64,000 nucleotides of DNA, taken from Linnemannia elongata. Taxonomy: Eukaryota; Mortierellomycota; Mortierellomycetes; Mortierellales; Mortierellaceae. Below the pieces are notes generated by a model. That model saw only the letters and a list, made by a program, of their open reading frames with translations, was not told where the DNA came from and ran no database searches. This document shows, piece by piece, positions 50,938 through 62,937 of the stretch (within the stretch, counting starts at the first letter, position 1; the number at the start of each line of letters is the position of its first letter). Location: NCBI GenBank assembly GCA_036320915.1, contig JAXBDG010000002.1:2108001-2172000 (forward strand). The letters are read 5' to 3'. A program made the translations under genes and the position numbers.

Positions 50938-53900
50938 ATGACTCTAGGTTTTCTAACACGCCCGCGCTCCAGAAAGCGCATACTCCTCATCTCCCTCGCG
51001 GCCCTTCTCCTTTGGTACTTCTCCCCCTCCACCTCAACCCTTTCCAGCACTACCACCTCCACCACCAGTGTCGTCGACTACCTCCTGGCTCGCCGCCCCG
51101 CCATCTATTCGCAAATGCTCGACCATCACCAGAAACCCCTCTGTCCACGCTTCTCCAAATACGATCGCCAGAAGCTTCTCTTGCTTGAACCTACAGAGTG
51201 TACGCCGATTGAGACGGAGCACCCTGATTTTTCGGCTGATATCTGCTTCTCACCTTTTGTTTGTAATGAAGGTCTTGTCCGTATCCGACGACGCGATCGA
51301 GTATGTCATTGTTGCATTGTTTTTGCGTGCTTTATTTACGCTTGTTCGAGGTTGTGTCTGTGCGGAAGGCAAAATTGTGATTCGAGTTCACACCAACTCA
51401 AAACGTTTTTTTCTCTTCCCTTTTTACGTTCAACTTTACACAACACAGCTACAATGCAAGGAAGCAAACTTAAAGTACCCGATCTCCGGAAACTCAACCC
51501 ACGACGCCTTCCACCGCCAGTTCTCTGGCCCAGACTCCTTCCACGTCGTTTTCAGTGGGTCCGAGAAACTCTCCCCACCCGACTGGTACCATGCCGGACA
51601 ATGTCTCTATATCTTTCCCTTCCATATCTCCAACCCAGGAAGGTTGTCGTTGGATATCACACATTTGTATGATAACTTTGGGGCGGTAGTGGAGCAGGCC
51701 AAGGAGTGGCCTGTCCTGTGGCGGAGGAAGGTTGTTTCAGGGTTGCCGTTGGAGATCTGTAGGGGGTGTCCGTCTCGTGTTGCGCGGCCTCGCTTCTCTT
51801 CCTTGTCTGAGGTTGATGAGAAGGTTGTCCTGGATACTAAAGGAGGTAGTGGTGGTGATGCAGAGACGGCAGCAATATCGGAAAAGGCTGGTGATGGTCA
51901 CGTTGAAAAGGTGTCGAATATCGACAGATCATCCTTAATGGCATTGGGGATGAGCAGCGGATCCAGTCTGCGAAACCGGTACCAGGCTTATACCAACAGT
52001 CGCGCCAGCCCTCACAAATATTCCAACCTCTTTATGGATGAGAACTATGATCGCCTACCCCTTTGTTCTCGAGATCATGCCGTTCAAGGCGCTTGGCTGC
52101 CTGCTCACCCACTGGACAAGCAGAGTTGGCGTCGTGCCAATTATACGTGGACGCCTCTTGGTTGTCGGTTTGGAAAGCCGTTGGATAAGACTTGTTTGAT
52201 GAAAGGGAAGAAAGGAGTGGATAAGATCTTGTTCCAGGGAGACACGCATCTGCGTGTTGCGATGGAGGAGTTGTTGAGACGGTTGAATGGTTCTACCACC
52301 CTCGAGACCAATCCCCCTTGTAAGTTCAATTTTCTTCTTCTTTTTGAGTTCCCCCAAAACGCATCTGAGTATCATGAGCTAACAGTATCCTTATCCTTTA
52401 CTCTTTTCAACATGTATAGCATCGACATCAACAGATAGGCTGGAAGAAAAACAAGTCTCAACAACATTCACATATCTCCACGACCCGCTCTTCACCCGCA
52501 CAAACGAAAAAGCCGACATGCTCGTCGCCAACATGGGCCACTGGGCTACTGGCACAAAATTCTTTGACCAACTCATGCCCACTTCGAAATACCACGACAA
52601 ACTCCGGGACCTTGTTGAGACTATTCAGCAACATGCTAGAGATTTACAGGATCTGGAAGATGAGGATGATGGGTCGTTGGGACATTTTTTGGATGATGAG
52701 GTGGGCGGGTATGGTGGGGAGGCTGATGATGAGGACGGGCATGATTATGGGTTTGAAGTTGAAGAGGATGAGGATGAAGCAGAGTTGGAGAAGGAGAGGG
52801 AGGATTTGAGGCAGGAGGAGTTGGAGAAGGAGAGTAGTGATGAACTGACTGGAGAAGAGGTCTACTGGGAGGATGAGACTGAGCAGGAGGTTGATAATCG
52901 TCGTCAGGGCCAGGGGGATTCAAAACAGCAGCATCGTCGTCCTACCGTCGAAGAGTTGGAGGACCAGCAGGAGGCTATAGATGATATCGAGGACAAGTAT
53001 CGTGTTGGAGATCGACAGCGCGCAGAGGCTGAAGGTTATATCTCACATAACAAGAACAATAACAATGTCCGTGATCCTATGGACCGCACCCGCGCTCGTT
53101 ACCCATCCAGCCATATCCTCCGCCAGAGCAAGCATGTCAAGACCCCCGCCAAGCCCAAGATCGATGTTGAGGAGTCTGAGGTCGATGAAGAGGAAGAATT
53201 TGAGGAGGCGCAGGAGCGACCTGTAGTTTCCCGCAACCGGTACCGCTATGGCGCTCAGAAGAAGGTCATGTTGGGCGACAATAGCAAGTTGACGAAGTCT
53301 GGAGAGGCTGATGATGTGGAGAATGTCAAGATTCCATCCACCAAGAAGACTGCTAGTAGCAACAACAAGAAGACGACGACCAGCGCCAAGTCTCGTCCCG
53401 TGTCGGTCAGTACTCCTGCTGGCAAGAAGGCGACTATTGCCACCAAGAGGCCCTCCTCCCCCGCCTTCCGTGACCCTTACGCCTACAGCGTTCGCAAGAC
53501 CGTCCCTGTTACTACCCCTTCAAAATCTTCTTATGCTGCTTCTGGTAATAGGAAAAAGTCTACCAGAGACATCAAGAAAGGATCTTTATCATCGTCATCC
53601 CCGAGCAAGATGAAGAACCGCTACCGTCGCCGCGCCTTCCTCGATGACGACTACCCCTCCCTCACTTCCCACTTGTCCAAGGCCTCCCCCACTCCTTCCC
53701 CCTCTTCTTCCTCCTCATCGATTTCAGACTCGGACTCACTCGTGAAGATGGCATGGGTAGGTATGGTGGCCTATCCAGAGACGCAACAGTCTGCAGACTC
53801 CTTTGTGAGCCACGACTGGCGCACGATCTACCGTCTGCGGTACTGGAACTTGATTGCCGAAGATGTGATGATCCTGCACAATATCCGCTTCATGGACTTT

Positions 53901-54235
53901 TTTAGCATGGTACGTGTTTCTTTTATTTTTGTTAGTTTGTTTATGTATTTCTTGTTTTGGTTCTTCATCCTCAGTCAATCGGCACTAACTTCTCGCTATG
54001 TTGTTCATACAAAAATGATAGACGCTATCGATGTTGGATACCAGCCCCGACAGAGCGCACTATTATGGAACCGATGGTATGTTCCCCTCCCCTTTTCTCC
54101 ACTTCATCAATGGCTCAGAAAAATGGCACGTTTTACTCATTCTTTCTACCTTTATTGAATGAAATTGTTATAGCTGCAGAGGCGATGTTGGAGGAGTTGG
54201 CGTTCAAGTTGGGCCTGTGCGAGGACGAGGAGTAA
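50938..54235 (+). CDS. PC-esterase (SGNH/GDSL-like) type II membrane protein
   Basis: Five exons fit: 50938-51300, 51449-52319, 52420-53909, 54022-54076 and 54174-54235. The sum is 2841 bp, giving 946 aa. Residues 12-30 (RKRILLISLAALLLWYFS) are a signal anchor. The esterase blocks are a GDS-like nucleophile motif ILFQGDTHLRVAMEELLRRL, a block II ANMGHWATGTKFFDQLM, and the C-terminal DxxH motif in TSPDRAHYYGTDAAEAMLEE. Between the last two lies a very long acidic, Gln/Ser/Lys-rich insert of about 350-400 aa that is not part of the fold. The nucleophile position is Thr rather than Ser. Relatives modify polysaccharides or glycans by O-acyl transfer or removal in the Golgi or at the surface; substrate unknown. 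Confidence 0.8.
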
Positions 54236-55501
54236 AGAGGAGTAGAATGATGGATTTTACTTCCTCTTCCCCTCCCTTCTTCCCATTCCTACTCCTTCTT
54301 CTCTCTCTTTCACTGTCCCCTTGATTTCGATCCAACAACCATCAAAGTCCAGGGTTCAATAGCTAGATCTATGCATGAATGTAACATATCCTTTTTCTCC
54401 TTTTATTCATGCGAACGTTGGGATGGGACTGTGAGAAAGAAAAACGTGGGTGTTTGTGTGTTTGTATTGTTAGTGTCTTTGTCCTACTGTACCCCCTCCC
54501 CCCCCCCCCCCCCCAAAACAGAGCAAGTATGGATCTGAGATAAGGAAAGAGACAGTTGTGGCTGAAGATTACACAGATTGATCCATGCAGAGGAAAAAGA
54601 GAAAGAAAAAAAAAGAGAGTAACAAAAGATAGATCAATCCTTGTCAATCTACCTTTGGGGGAGGAAAAGGAGAAGAGAAAATAAAAGAGAGGGAGAGAGA
54701 GAAAGGTATGAAGATAGCAAAAGTTGTTGTGACCCTATCCTCCTTCTATGCCTCCTTGTCTCTCTGTCTCTTGCTTGTCTTCCCCCCCCCCCCCCCCCCC
54801 CCCAGAACTGTAATTTTGTGGAGAGAGAGATAAGAAACAGGCACCCACTAGTTATCTGACCAGGAGTACGTTGATGGTGATGATGGCGATGATGATGATT
54901 TTTTGTTTGAGAGCACAATCAAATATCACTTATCAGTTATGAATGGAAAAAAAAGCAGCCACACAGAGAGAAGGGAAGGATGGCATAAAGACATTCACGA
55001 CATGACACGAAAACTGAACAGGGTCCTCAGCACAATTATTCGGACGAGAATGAACAAAAGCGGGCATATAAGACACCGTGGACAATGTTACCGAAAGAGA
55101 AACGGAAGGCGCCGAGGAGAAGAGGAGGCTAAGCAATAACTTCGATGAATGACAATGCAAGTAACAAAGTATTCGGACAAACGAGGAACAGCAGGAGGAG
55201 GAATAATCGTTATGTGTGCTCAGAAGAGGGTGAGAAAAAAAGAAGGGGAAGGATTCAGGGCGAAAAAAAAAGAGTTTTGACAATCAGTGGCAAGAGGAAG
55301 AAAGAGCAGTCCATGCGATTGAGAATTTTCCGAGGAAGAAAAGAACAAGAGATAAAACTGAACGCCAACACTTTGCTGCATTCTCTTCTTTCTCTCTTTA
55401 CATTCATTCCTCATTCACCTCCACTCCTTCAACCTCAACACATACCCCTTTCCTACTTCCTTTCATACCCCCCTTCGCACACACACCCTAACACAATAAA
55501 A
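54236..55501. other. Intergenic
   Basis: Contains poly-C tracts at about 54490-54514 and 54783-54803, GA-rich runs, and the pyrimidine-rich leader of pyruvate kinase (55380-55500). No gene recognised. Confidence 0.5.
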
Positions 55502-58500
55502 ATGACCTACTCGGACGATATCAAGACCAACCTCGAGTGGACCTCCTCCCTCGATATCGACTTCCAGTCCACAAACGCCCGCAAGACCTCCATCATCTGC
55601 ACCATCGGTACTTCCTTCTTCCTCTTTCTATGCTTTGCCTTGTTCGTGATATTCACTTCCGGAACCATTATTGTAGAAGACAATCCATAACACACGGATC
55701 ACGCATCTTGGGCCGATAAGCGCGTTTCTATTGAGCAAGAAAAACCGCGATTAAAATAATCGTGAGATAAAGATGCACCCCATCTTCAAATCAAAGTTTT
55801 TTTCTCTCCTTCTAACGCACTCGTTTTATCTTCATGTTATCAATGTGAATGGATAGGCCCCAAGACCAACTCGGTCGAGATGTTGACCAAGTTGCGTCAG
55901 TCCGGCATGAACATCGTCCGCATGGTACGTCTCCACTTCCACATCACCTAGTCCACAAGGATTGTGCTATCAGAAGGAACACAAAAGATCAAGGAAATGG
56001 AAACACACGCTGCAGAAGAGGTCATAGAGCGATAGAAAAAAAAGAGGCATGTAGCGGACGACATGATGATAGGGTGATACTATGGAAAAGAGGTTTAGGG
56101 AATCCGATCTTCCTCAATGTTCATGCCCACACGCACTCCCTTCCTTCCTTTCAACCCCGCGTCCTCCACGACACAACATTGAAATCCATGCAAGGTTTCG
56201 AACTGAGCAGAGGGCTACAACAAGCGTGGGGAAAATTTTGTCTTTTTGTTCGTTCCACGCGACTTCCTTTCATCCTTCACGTTGTTTTGTCTCTGCTGTC
56301 AAAGCAACGCTCGTTGCCTCTCTTGTCGCTTTCAACACTTCACGTACCAGGATCAAACTAGTGACGAGCTTTTGCGTGCTGCTTACGTTCGCGCGCTGTT
56401 GTTGTTTTTTATTTTTTTACTTTGAACCCATTTGTGGATTTTTCGCTTCTTGAACGCTTGGTCGGGAAACAATTTTTGTTCAACTCCGTCTCCATGACGA
56501 TAAGAGGAAATGAAGTGGGTACCCTCATCTCTACACTGGCATCGACACTTGTCGGTTGTGTGTTCAAGATCAAAGACAACAGTAGTGAAAGACAAACAAC
56601 GACTTGTTTATTGTCATTCCCTCGTTCTCACATTACCCCAAAGAAAACATATGAAGATTGGAATTTTACGCCTGAGTGAGACATGGACATAGGGACAGGA
56701 AAATGAAATATATTGAGGATGCAGCCAACATACAGAAACATAAAGAGGGAAAAGAAAGAGCAGAAAGGCAGGAAGAAAAGACACGGATGAATGAGGGTAG
56801 ACAGCGGTGAATGAGGACCCAACAACCAAAAGGGGTATTGCGGGACAATAAGGACCATTCAAGACATATTATTATACACAGAAACGTAATTACCATGCGC
56901 AAATCAGATCGACTAACTCTTCTTGTTGAACAATAACAATAATAATAGAACTTCTCCCACGGCTCGTACGAATACCACCAGTCGGTCATCGACAACACCC
57001 GTCAGAGTTGCTTGGGTAAGTTTCCTTTCCTGAGTATTTTACTTGCCCGCGTTATTTTTGCACGGTTTTAATGCCCGTGATCTTTATGGGGTTTATGGTT
57101 TGATGGGGTCCAAGTGGACCATGATTTTTTCTTCGAGGACACCCTGCTTATATTGGAAGGCAGAGTAGCCCTTTGTCTATAATCAGCCAATGCTACCAAC
57201 GCGATAACACTCATATACTAACAGGTCTAACACCTCACGCATGGCAAAAAAATAGAGCACCCTGGTCGCCCTATCGGTATCGCTTTGGACACCAAGGGCC
57301 CCGAGATTCGCACGGGATTGATGAAGGACGACGTCGAGGTTCCTATTTCCGCTGGTCACCAGATGATCATCACCACCGACGACCAATACGCCGAGGCCTG
57401 CACGGGCGAGTACATGTATGTCGACTACAAGAACCTTACCAAGGTCATTACTCCCGGTAAGGTTATCTACGTCGACGACGGTGTCCTCTCCTTCAAGGTC
57501 CTTTCGGTCGAGGACGACCACGTCAAGGTTGAGGCTATCAACAACGGCAAGATCTGCTCGCGTAAGGGAGTCAACCTGCCCAAGACTGAGGTCGATCTCC
57601 CCGCTCTCTCGGAGAAGGATAAGAGGGATTTGGAGTTTGGTGTCAAGAACGGCGTTGATATCGTCTTTGCCTCATTTATCCGTCGTGCCGAGGATGTGCT
57701 CGAGATCCGCAAGACCCTTGGAGAGGCCGGCAAGGACATCAAGATTATCTCCAAGATTGAGAACCACCAGGGAGTCCTCAACTTTGACGAGATTTTGGCT
57801 GTCACCGATGGTGTCATGGTTGCCCGTGGTGACCTTGGAATTGAGATCCCCTGCGCTCAGGTCTTCATTGCACAGAAGATGATGATCTCCAAGTGCAACC
57901 TCGCCGGAAAGCCCGTCATTTGCGCCACCCAGATGCTCGAGTCCATGACCTACAACCCCCGCCCCACCCGTGCCGAGGTCTCTGACGTCGCCAACGCCGT
58001 TCTCGACGGAGCCGACTGTGTCATGTTGTCCGGCGAGACTGCCAAGGGCTCTTACCCCCTCGAGGCTGTCGAGACCATGGCTGAGACCTGTGTCCTTGCC
58101 GAGTCGGCCATCTGCTACCCCCCACTCTTCAACGAGCTCCGTCAGCTCCAGAAGCGCCCCACCGAGACCACCGAGACCGTTGCTTCTTCTGCCGTCTCTG
58201 CTGCCCACGAACAGAACGCCGGCGCCATTGTTGTCCTCTCGACCTCCGGAGACACTGCCCGCTTGGTCTCCAAGTACCGCCCCCAGACCAACATCATCAT
58301 TGTCACACGCAAGGAGTCGACCGCAAGAGCCATCCACTTGTCCCGTGGATGCTACCCTTTCATCTACAAGGAGCCTAAGGTTGCCGACTGGCAGGAGGAT
58401 GTTGATAACCGTCTGCGGTGGGGTATGGACCAGGCCATTGCTGAGGGTCTCTTGAAGTCTGGCCAGTCTGTTATTGTCATCCAGGGCTTCCGTTCCGGAC

Positions 58501-58538
58501 ACGGTAACTCTAACACCATGCGCATCGTCATCGCCTAA
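55502..58538 (+). CDS. pyk1: Pyruvate kinase
   Basis: Four exons fit: 55502-55607, 55857-55924, 56949-57015 and 57256-58538. The sum is 1524 bp, giving 507 aa, the usual length. It converts phosphoenolpyruvate and ADP to pyruvate and ATP, the last step of glycolysis, in the cytosol. Visible signatures are KTSIICTIG at the start, [11 protein letters not shown] (K+/substrate loop), [13 protein letters not shown], the active-site [49 protein letters not shown] and [12 protein letters not shown]. The C-terminal domain is complete and ends NTMRIVIA. The second intron is 1024 bp while the others are about 240-250 bp. Codon use is strongly C-ending, as expected for a highly expressed gene. The frame is undamaged. 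Confidence 0.97.
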
Positions 58539-58818
58539 ATTATCTCTGCGCGGCGATCGGGTTTTTGAGATCCACTCTTAATCTAGATCACATCTCTTGT
58601 ACAGAACAACAACACCTTTAAAAATATATAAACATCATTTTCATTTTTGTAAACAAATAACAACACAAGCAAGAAACATGGCTTTTGAATGCTAGTAGTC
58701 TTCGTTATCTTTCTGGTCGTCTTTGTCTAACATTCAAAAATTCTATTGTTGTTTTGTTTCTACAAAAGCACAAGCGTTTTTTTTAAACCTGACTTTTGTC
58801 TTTGGTATTGGCTCTTTA
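58539..58818. other. 3' region between convergent pyruvate kinase and dtd
   Basis: AT-rich, with a possible poly(A) region near TTAAAAATATATAAA (58618-58632). No gene. Confidence 0.5.
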
Positions 58819-59325
58819 TCAAACTTTCAACGTCTCTGCCATCTTTCCAGCAACAGTATTCACATCATCCCCTTTCTCCTTTTCCTCGTTCTCCTTCTCC
58901 TGATCCTGCTTTTCACTGCTACCTTGCTTCACGGGCTTTCCTGGCTTTGCTGACTTGCCATCCCTCACAGGTTCATGTGCTTTAGGATTTGAGTTGGCGG
59001 CTTTGAGGGCTTTAAAGACTGCGGGGTTGGATTGATGGGTGATGGGAGAGTATTCAAACTTGCGAGAGTCCAGCTCTAACGTGACGGGTCCATCGTTCGC
59101 AATGTTGACTAGCATCATTGCTCCAAACTCTCCATCTATCCCAAAAGGCATAAAGGGTAAATGTGAAGAAAAAAAAAGGAAAGGAAAGGGGGGGAGTGAA
59201 TAAAAAAAAAAGAATTAATTAGAGTTGTCAATTATGTGGGTATCCGTGTGATTGTTTGTGAGAGCGAGTTTGCGATAAACAAATCCTTGAAAGGGTGAAA
59301 AGGGTGGAGGAGAGGAGGAGGAGGA

Positions 59326-59410
<85 letters not shown>

Positions 59411-60440
59411 GGGGTTACCTTTGATACGGTCGGGTTGGTAGGCCTTTTTGAGACGGTTCAAGAATTCATGGTACATTTGTTTGGAGGTTTCTGATTTCAT
59501 GGAGAGGTGGAAGTCTGGTTTGCTGCCCTTGATGACTGATCCGTACAACGTGAATTGGGATACTAATTAGTATAACGGAACAAAGAACGTAAGAAGCAAG
59601 TAAAAGTTAGTAGACGAGATCTATAAGTTTCTGGTCCTGAACGTCCTCTGTTACCTTCAGTTGTGTTGAAGACGATCAAATAGACAAGGGAATGACAATC
59701 CCTGAAGAAAAAAGAAGGGTGGAAACTTTACCACAGAGGATCTCGCCCTCGATATCAACAACGCTCTTCGCCCACATTCTGGCTGGCTCCTCAACTTCCT
59801 CACCCTGAACTTCCTCATCCGCCTGCGTTGTCTTTTCCTTTTGTTCCCGAGGTGGGCGAATCATGGTGGTCCCGGGGGAGTGGAGAGCATGCTGATTGGA
59901 ATCAAAGACGCGGACGGAAAGGAGTTTCTTGACCATGAAATCCAGATCTGCGGGTGTGTCGTCGATAGAGAGACCGATTAGGACGCAGAGTCCTTGGCGG
60001 ATTTTGGAGATTTGTTCGCCGTTTACTAATGAGGTTGTAATGCAGAGGATGAGAAGGAAAAAGGGTGGGGTGAGTGAGTAAAGGTAGGTAGGTGGGCGGT
60101 GGGGTGGGGTGGGGTATGTTGCCCGACGGCAGTTGAAGGTTTTTTGTTGTGATGATAAGGATATGTTACCTTCGACGCTGGCTTGGAGGACTCGTTGCAG
60201 AACCTGAAAGGGAGGGAGGGGGGGGGGGATTTGTTGAAAGAAAATGTCGTGGGCGGGTGGGTGAGTGCCATGTTGTACATTGTGATCACTTTTTTTGTTG
60301 ATTTCTCCTCCATGGCAAATCCTTTGGAAGGACATTCCATTACTATGTTTTCCATGTCCATGTCAGGCTATAGTCAATTGCTCAGTAAAAGGATTCCTGA
60401 AAAGGAGTCGTCGTGCTTGGTTTTTCCTTACAGCTCTCAT
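58819..60440 (-). CDS. dtd1: D-aminoacyl-tRNA deacylase
   Basis: Five minus-strand exons fit: 60440-60432 (9 bp, M-R-A), 60203-60170, 60025-59732, 59562-59419 and 59135-58819. The sum is 798 bp, giving 265 aa. DTD hydrolyses D-amino acids wrongly attached to tRNA. Motifs are the N-terminal MRAVLQRVLQASVE, GLCVLIGLSIDDTPADLDFM, the active-site VSQFTLYG, SKPDFHLSM, LKKAYQPDRIKDGEFGAMM, and the Gly/Pro region NDGPVTLELDS, a variant of the cross-subunit motif. Insertions relative to bacterial DTD are a roughly 35-residue Lys/Glu-rich loop before AKSVVDIEG and a Lys/Glu/Gln C-terminal tail of about 70 residues, as in eukaryotic forms. Intron 4 contains an 81 nt G tract. Confidence 0.92.
59329..59409 (+). 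repeat. 81 nt uninterrupted poly-G tract
   Basis: Lies in the fourth intron of the minus-strand deacylase gene, so it is poly-C in the transcript. It is preceded by GGA repeats. This length is exceptional; it could form G-quadruplexes, and it is prone to length error in sequencing. Confidence 0.95.
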
Positions 60441-60725
60441 GGTTGATGGTGTTGGAAGGGAGTTAACGTTTTGTGAAGAAGAGATGCAAAAAGAAAAAAA
60501 AATAAAAATGTGGGTCTGAAATAGTCGCAGTGTGGGAAAGGAGACCAAAAATGGCCGTTGTGACTCAGCTCACAGATCATCACTGATCGTTCCTGAATAA
60601 AAAATTAGGTTTTCAAACCAGCCTGCGGCTCGACCCTCAATTATTTAGTCAAGTTTTTATTTGACAGCCGCAGCACCATCATCCCCCCCCCCTCCCCCCT
60701 TCTCGCTATCATCAAAAGTTCCATC
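60441..60725. other. Intergenic between two minus-strand genes
   Basis: Leader of the deacylase and 3' end of the F-box gene. No other feature. Confidence 0.5.
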
Positions 60726-61829
60726 CTAGAGAATCTCCATCCTGTCACAATCTTTGTATCCGGCGACTTGAATCCTCGCATTTGGCCAATGCTTCTTGAA
60801 CCAGCGTCGCTCACTCTCACCAATGTAGACCTCCATATCCTCTAGACCAACTACCTTCAACTCCTGCAACCCCCGCAACAAATCCAGGCCGCTCTCCAAG
60901 GTCATTGCGAGGCAGGCATATTGCCGCCAGTATTCCCTATCTCCAGGTAGGAAGTCCAAGGTCCTAGTGTCAATCATATACCCCAACCTGAGCTCCCGCA
61001 ACTTTGTGAGTCGTGCTAGCTTTGAGTAAATCCTACGCTGAAGGGTGATGCTCTCGAGATGTGTTCCATACGCAGGCTCTGGGGACTCCCAGGGAAGGAC
61101 GCGAGTGATATCCGGGCGAGGAATGTTGCCAATGCGACAGCCAAAGACTTCCAAATTCAGACATACCCATTCCGAGTCCACAATCCCCCTGGCATCCATC
61201 CAGCCGCCGTCCATATCCGCGTAATATCCAGAGAAGTAAGCCTGCTTGAGTTTCGGCGCCGAGCATAGCAATCGATCGATCTGTGATCCGGAAATTGACG
61301 AAGCTGTATCAAAACGGACGATCTCGAGTGTAGTACCAACATGGGGAAGAAGTGCCTCGAACGCTTTTGACTCGAATAGGACATAGGAATCAAAATCCTT
61401 CCTGACTGCTTGAAAGACGAGTCTCTTCCATCCTGCGGAGCTCAGTCTGATAAACTGTGCAACCTCGTCGTCGCTCCACCACTTCACGTCCTCGATTACT
61501 GCAGAGGTAAGATGTGGAAAGGTGCATGGACAGCACTCGAGGAACTCGGTCATCTTGTCGTGAAATGCCCGCAGCCTGAGAGAGTGGATGAGGCTACTGT
61601 TCACCTCTATTCCGTATGCAATCTCGTATTCCCAATATTCGTCGTAGTTCCACTTTATGTCGGCGTGTCTCCAGAGATATGGGTGAAAGAGCATCCTCCA
61701 GGCCTGACTCACACGAACGCACACATCCAGATCGTGCGGGGTGAGAAATAAGGCGATCCAGGCATGAATCTCTAATGGAAGGTCGTCAAAGCTTGTCCTG
61801 TTTATTGTTGTGGCCGATTCTTGCTCCAT
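60726..61829 (-). CDS. F-box/LRR-type protein
   Basis: 367 aa from the ATG at 61829, which directly precedes the F-box (TSFDDLPLEIHAWIALFL, then TPHDLDVCVRVSQAWRMLF). Upstream codons lead into a poly-A tract and are not likely coding. The middle matches the other copies (PHLTSAVIEDVKWWSDDEV, GWKRLVFQA), and the conserved block WVCLNLEVFGCRIGNIPRPD is followed by LRELRLGY and LQELKVVGLEDMEVYIGE. No introns. It is the closest match to the gene at 18299 and to the broken copy at 28554. A role as SCF substrate receptor is inferred from the family. Confidence 0.85.
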   Translation of the reverse strand: MEQESATTINRTSFDDLPLEIHAWIALFLTPHDLDVCVRVSQAWRMLFHPYLWRHADIKWNYDEYWEYEIAYGIEVNSSLIHSLRLRAFHDKMTEFLECCPCTFPHLTSAVIEDVKWWSDDEVAQFIRLSSAGWKRLVFQAVRKDFDSYVLFESKAFEALLPHVGTTLEIVRFDTASSISGSQIDRLLCSAPKLKQAYFSGYYADMDGGWMDARGIVDSEWVCLNLEVFGCRIGNIPRPDITRVLPWESPEPAYGTHLESITLQRRIYSKLARLTKLRELRLGYMIDTRTLDFLPGDREYWRQYACLAMTLESGLDLLRGLQELKVVGLEDMEVYIGESERRWFKKHWPNARIQVAGYKDCDRMEIL

Positions 61830-61931
61830 TACATTCAAGTTACTGGCGTCGAAGGGATGTAGAAAGGCCAGACAAGAAAAAAAAAAAAAAAAAAAAAAAA
61901 AACAAAGTAAAGTAAAGTAAAAGTATTTTAT

Positions 61932-62937
61932 GTAGCCCATGCGAGCTCGGTATACTACTTCGCAATAGCAAAGCATAATAGATAACGTGTAGTACACAAA
62001 ACCGAGCAAACACAATCCGTATTCTGCGCCAGGCGCACCTGCGCATACCTGCGGATGACCCTTGCTGCCCTTCAGGGGCGGTTCAAGAGAAGACTAGGTA
62101 TCTTCCGTCTCGAACTCCTTAACTATCATCGCTCCTCTTCTCTTCATAATATCCGTTCACCTCCAACCTGGGAAGGCTTCGATCACCACGCGGTCGGCAG
62201 TATGTGTATCGTTCTGAACGCCAGGGCATCATCCGTCCTCGTGCTCCGCTAGGAGTCGCCAGCACTCGCCTTCATTCGCCCAAGGTTTCCGCCCATATAT
62301 TTGATGCCATTGAGACCTCGGCCATTCCTCTGAGGGGTTGTACTTCCGTCTCTCCATTCATCGGCTCTCTCGCATCGTGGTTTCCATATCTTCCCTTGGC
62401 CCTCCTTCTCAATGAACCAGCAGAATAAGCGGCTGACTTGCTCAACAACGCTCTTTGGCATCTCCTCGAAGACTCTAGCCCACTCGGTTGCGAGGGTCTT
62501 AGGTACGAGTCCTCTGAGTATGTGGCAAAACTGTCCACTTCTCATCGCCCATGTATCCCTTGTGGCCATCCTCCATGCTTGGCCATTGGATAATACTCCT
62601 CAGCGCCGTTCTGCATGCTCTGACGCTCGCTGATACCCGCTCAATCTCCTTGGGCTTTGCTTCTCCTTCCTTTCTTTGTTGTAGTGTTTCGTGACAATCG
62701 CCCCCCAGAAGTCGATACCCCCGAGTCTTTCCTTCTAAATCTCGTCGTGGGCCTCCTTGCTCTCTGGGCATAGCCATACGTCGTCATTGTCCTCTGTCAT
62801 CGCATGTCACTGTCAACATTGATCTTTTTTGTACAGGTCTGTTCGTCGGGCGTGAAGGACGTCCATTTTCGGTAACATGAAGTGTATTTTCTCTATCCTT
62901 TGTCTGCATAGTCGAGTGTCCTGCCGCGAGCTGAAGG
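61932..62937 (-). mobile_element. LINE-like 3'-terminal copy 2 (pair with 12946-13906)
   Basis: Same orientation and boundaries as the copy at 12.9 kb, with decayed frames carrying ASVRACRTALRSIIQWPSME, VFEEMPKSVVEQVSRLFCWF and IWKPRCERADEW. Next to the 3' boundary lie TTTAC repeats and a poly-T run on the minus strand (poly-A at 61876-61902). Confidence 0.55.

Noticed and set aside
57467..58502. Long minus-strand frames opposite pyruvate kinase
   Set aside because: They are antisense shadows of a strongly codon-biased gene.
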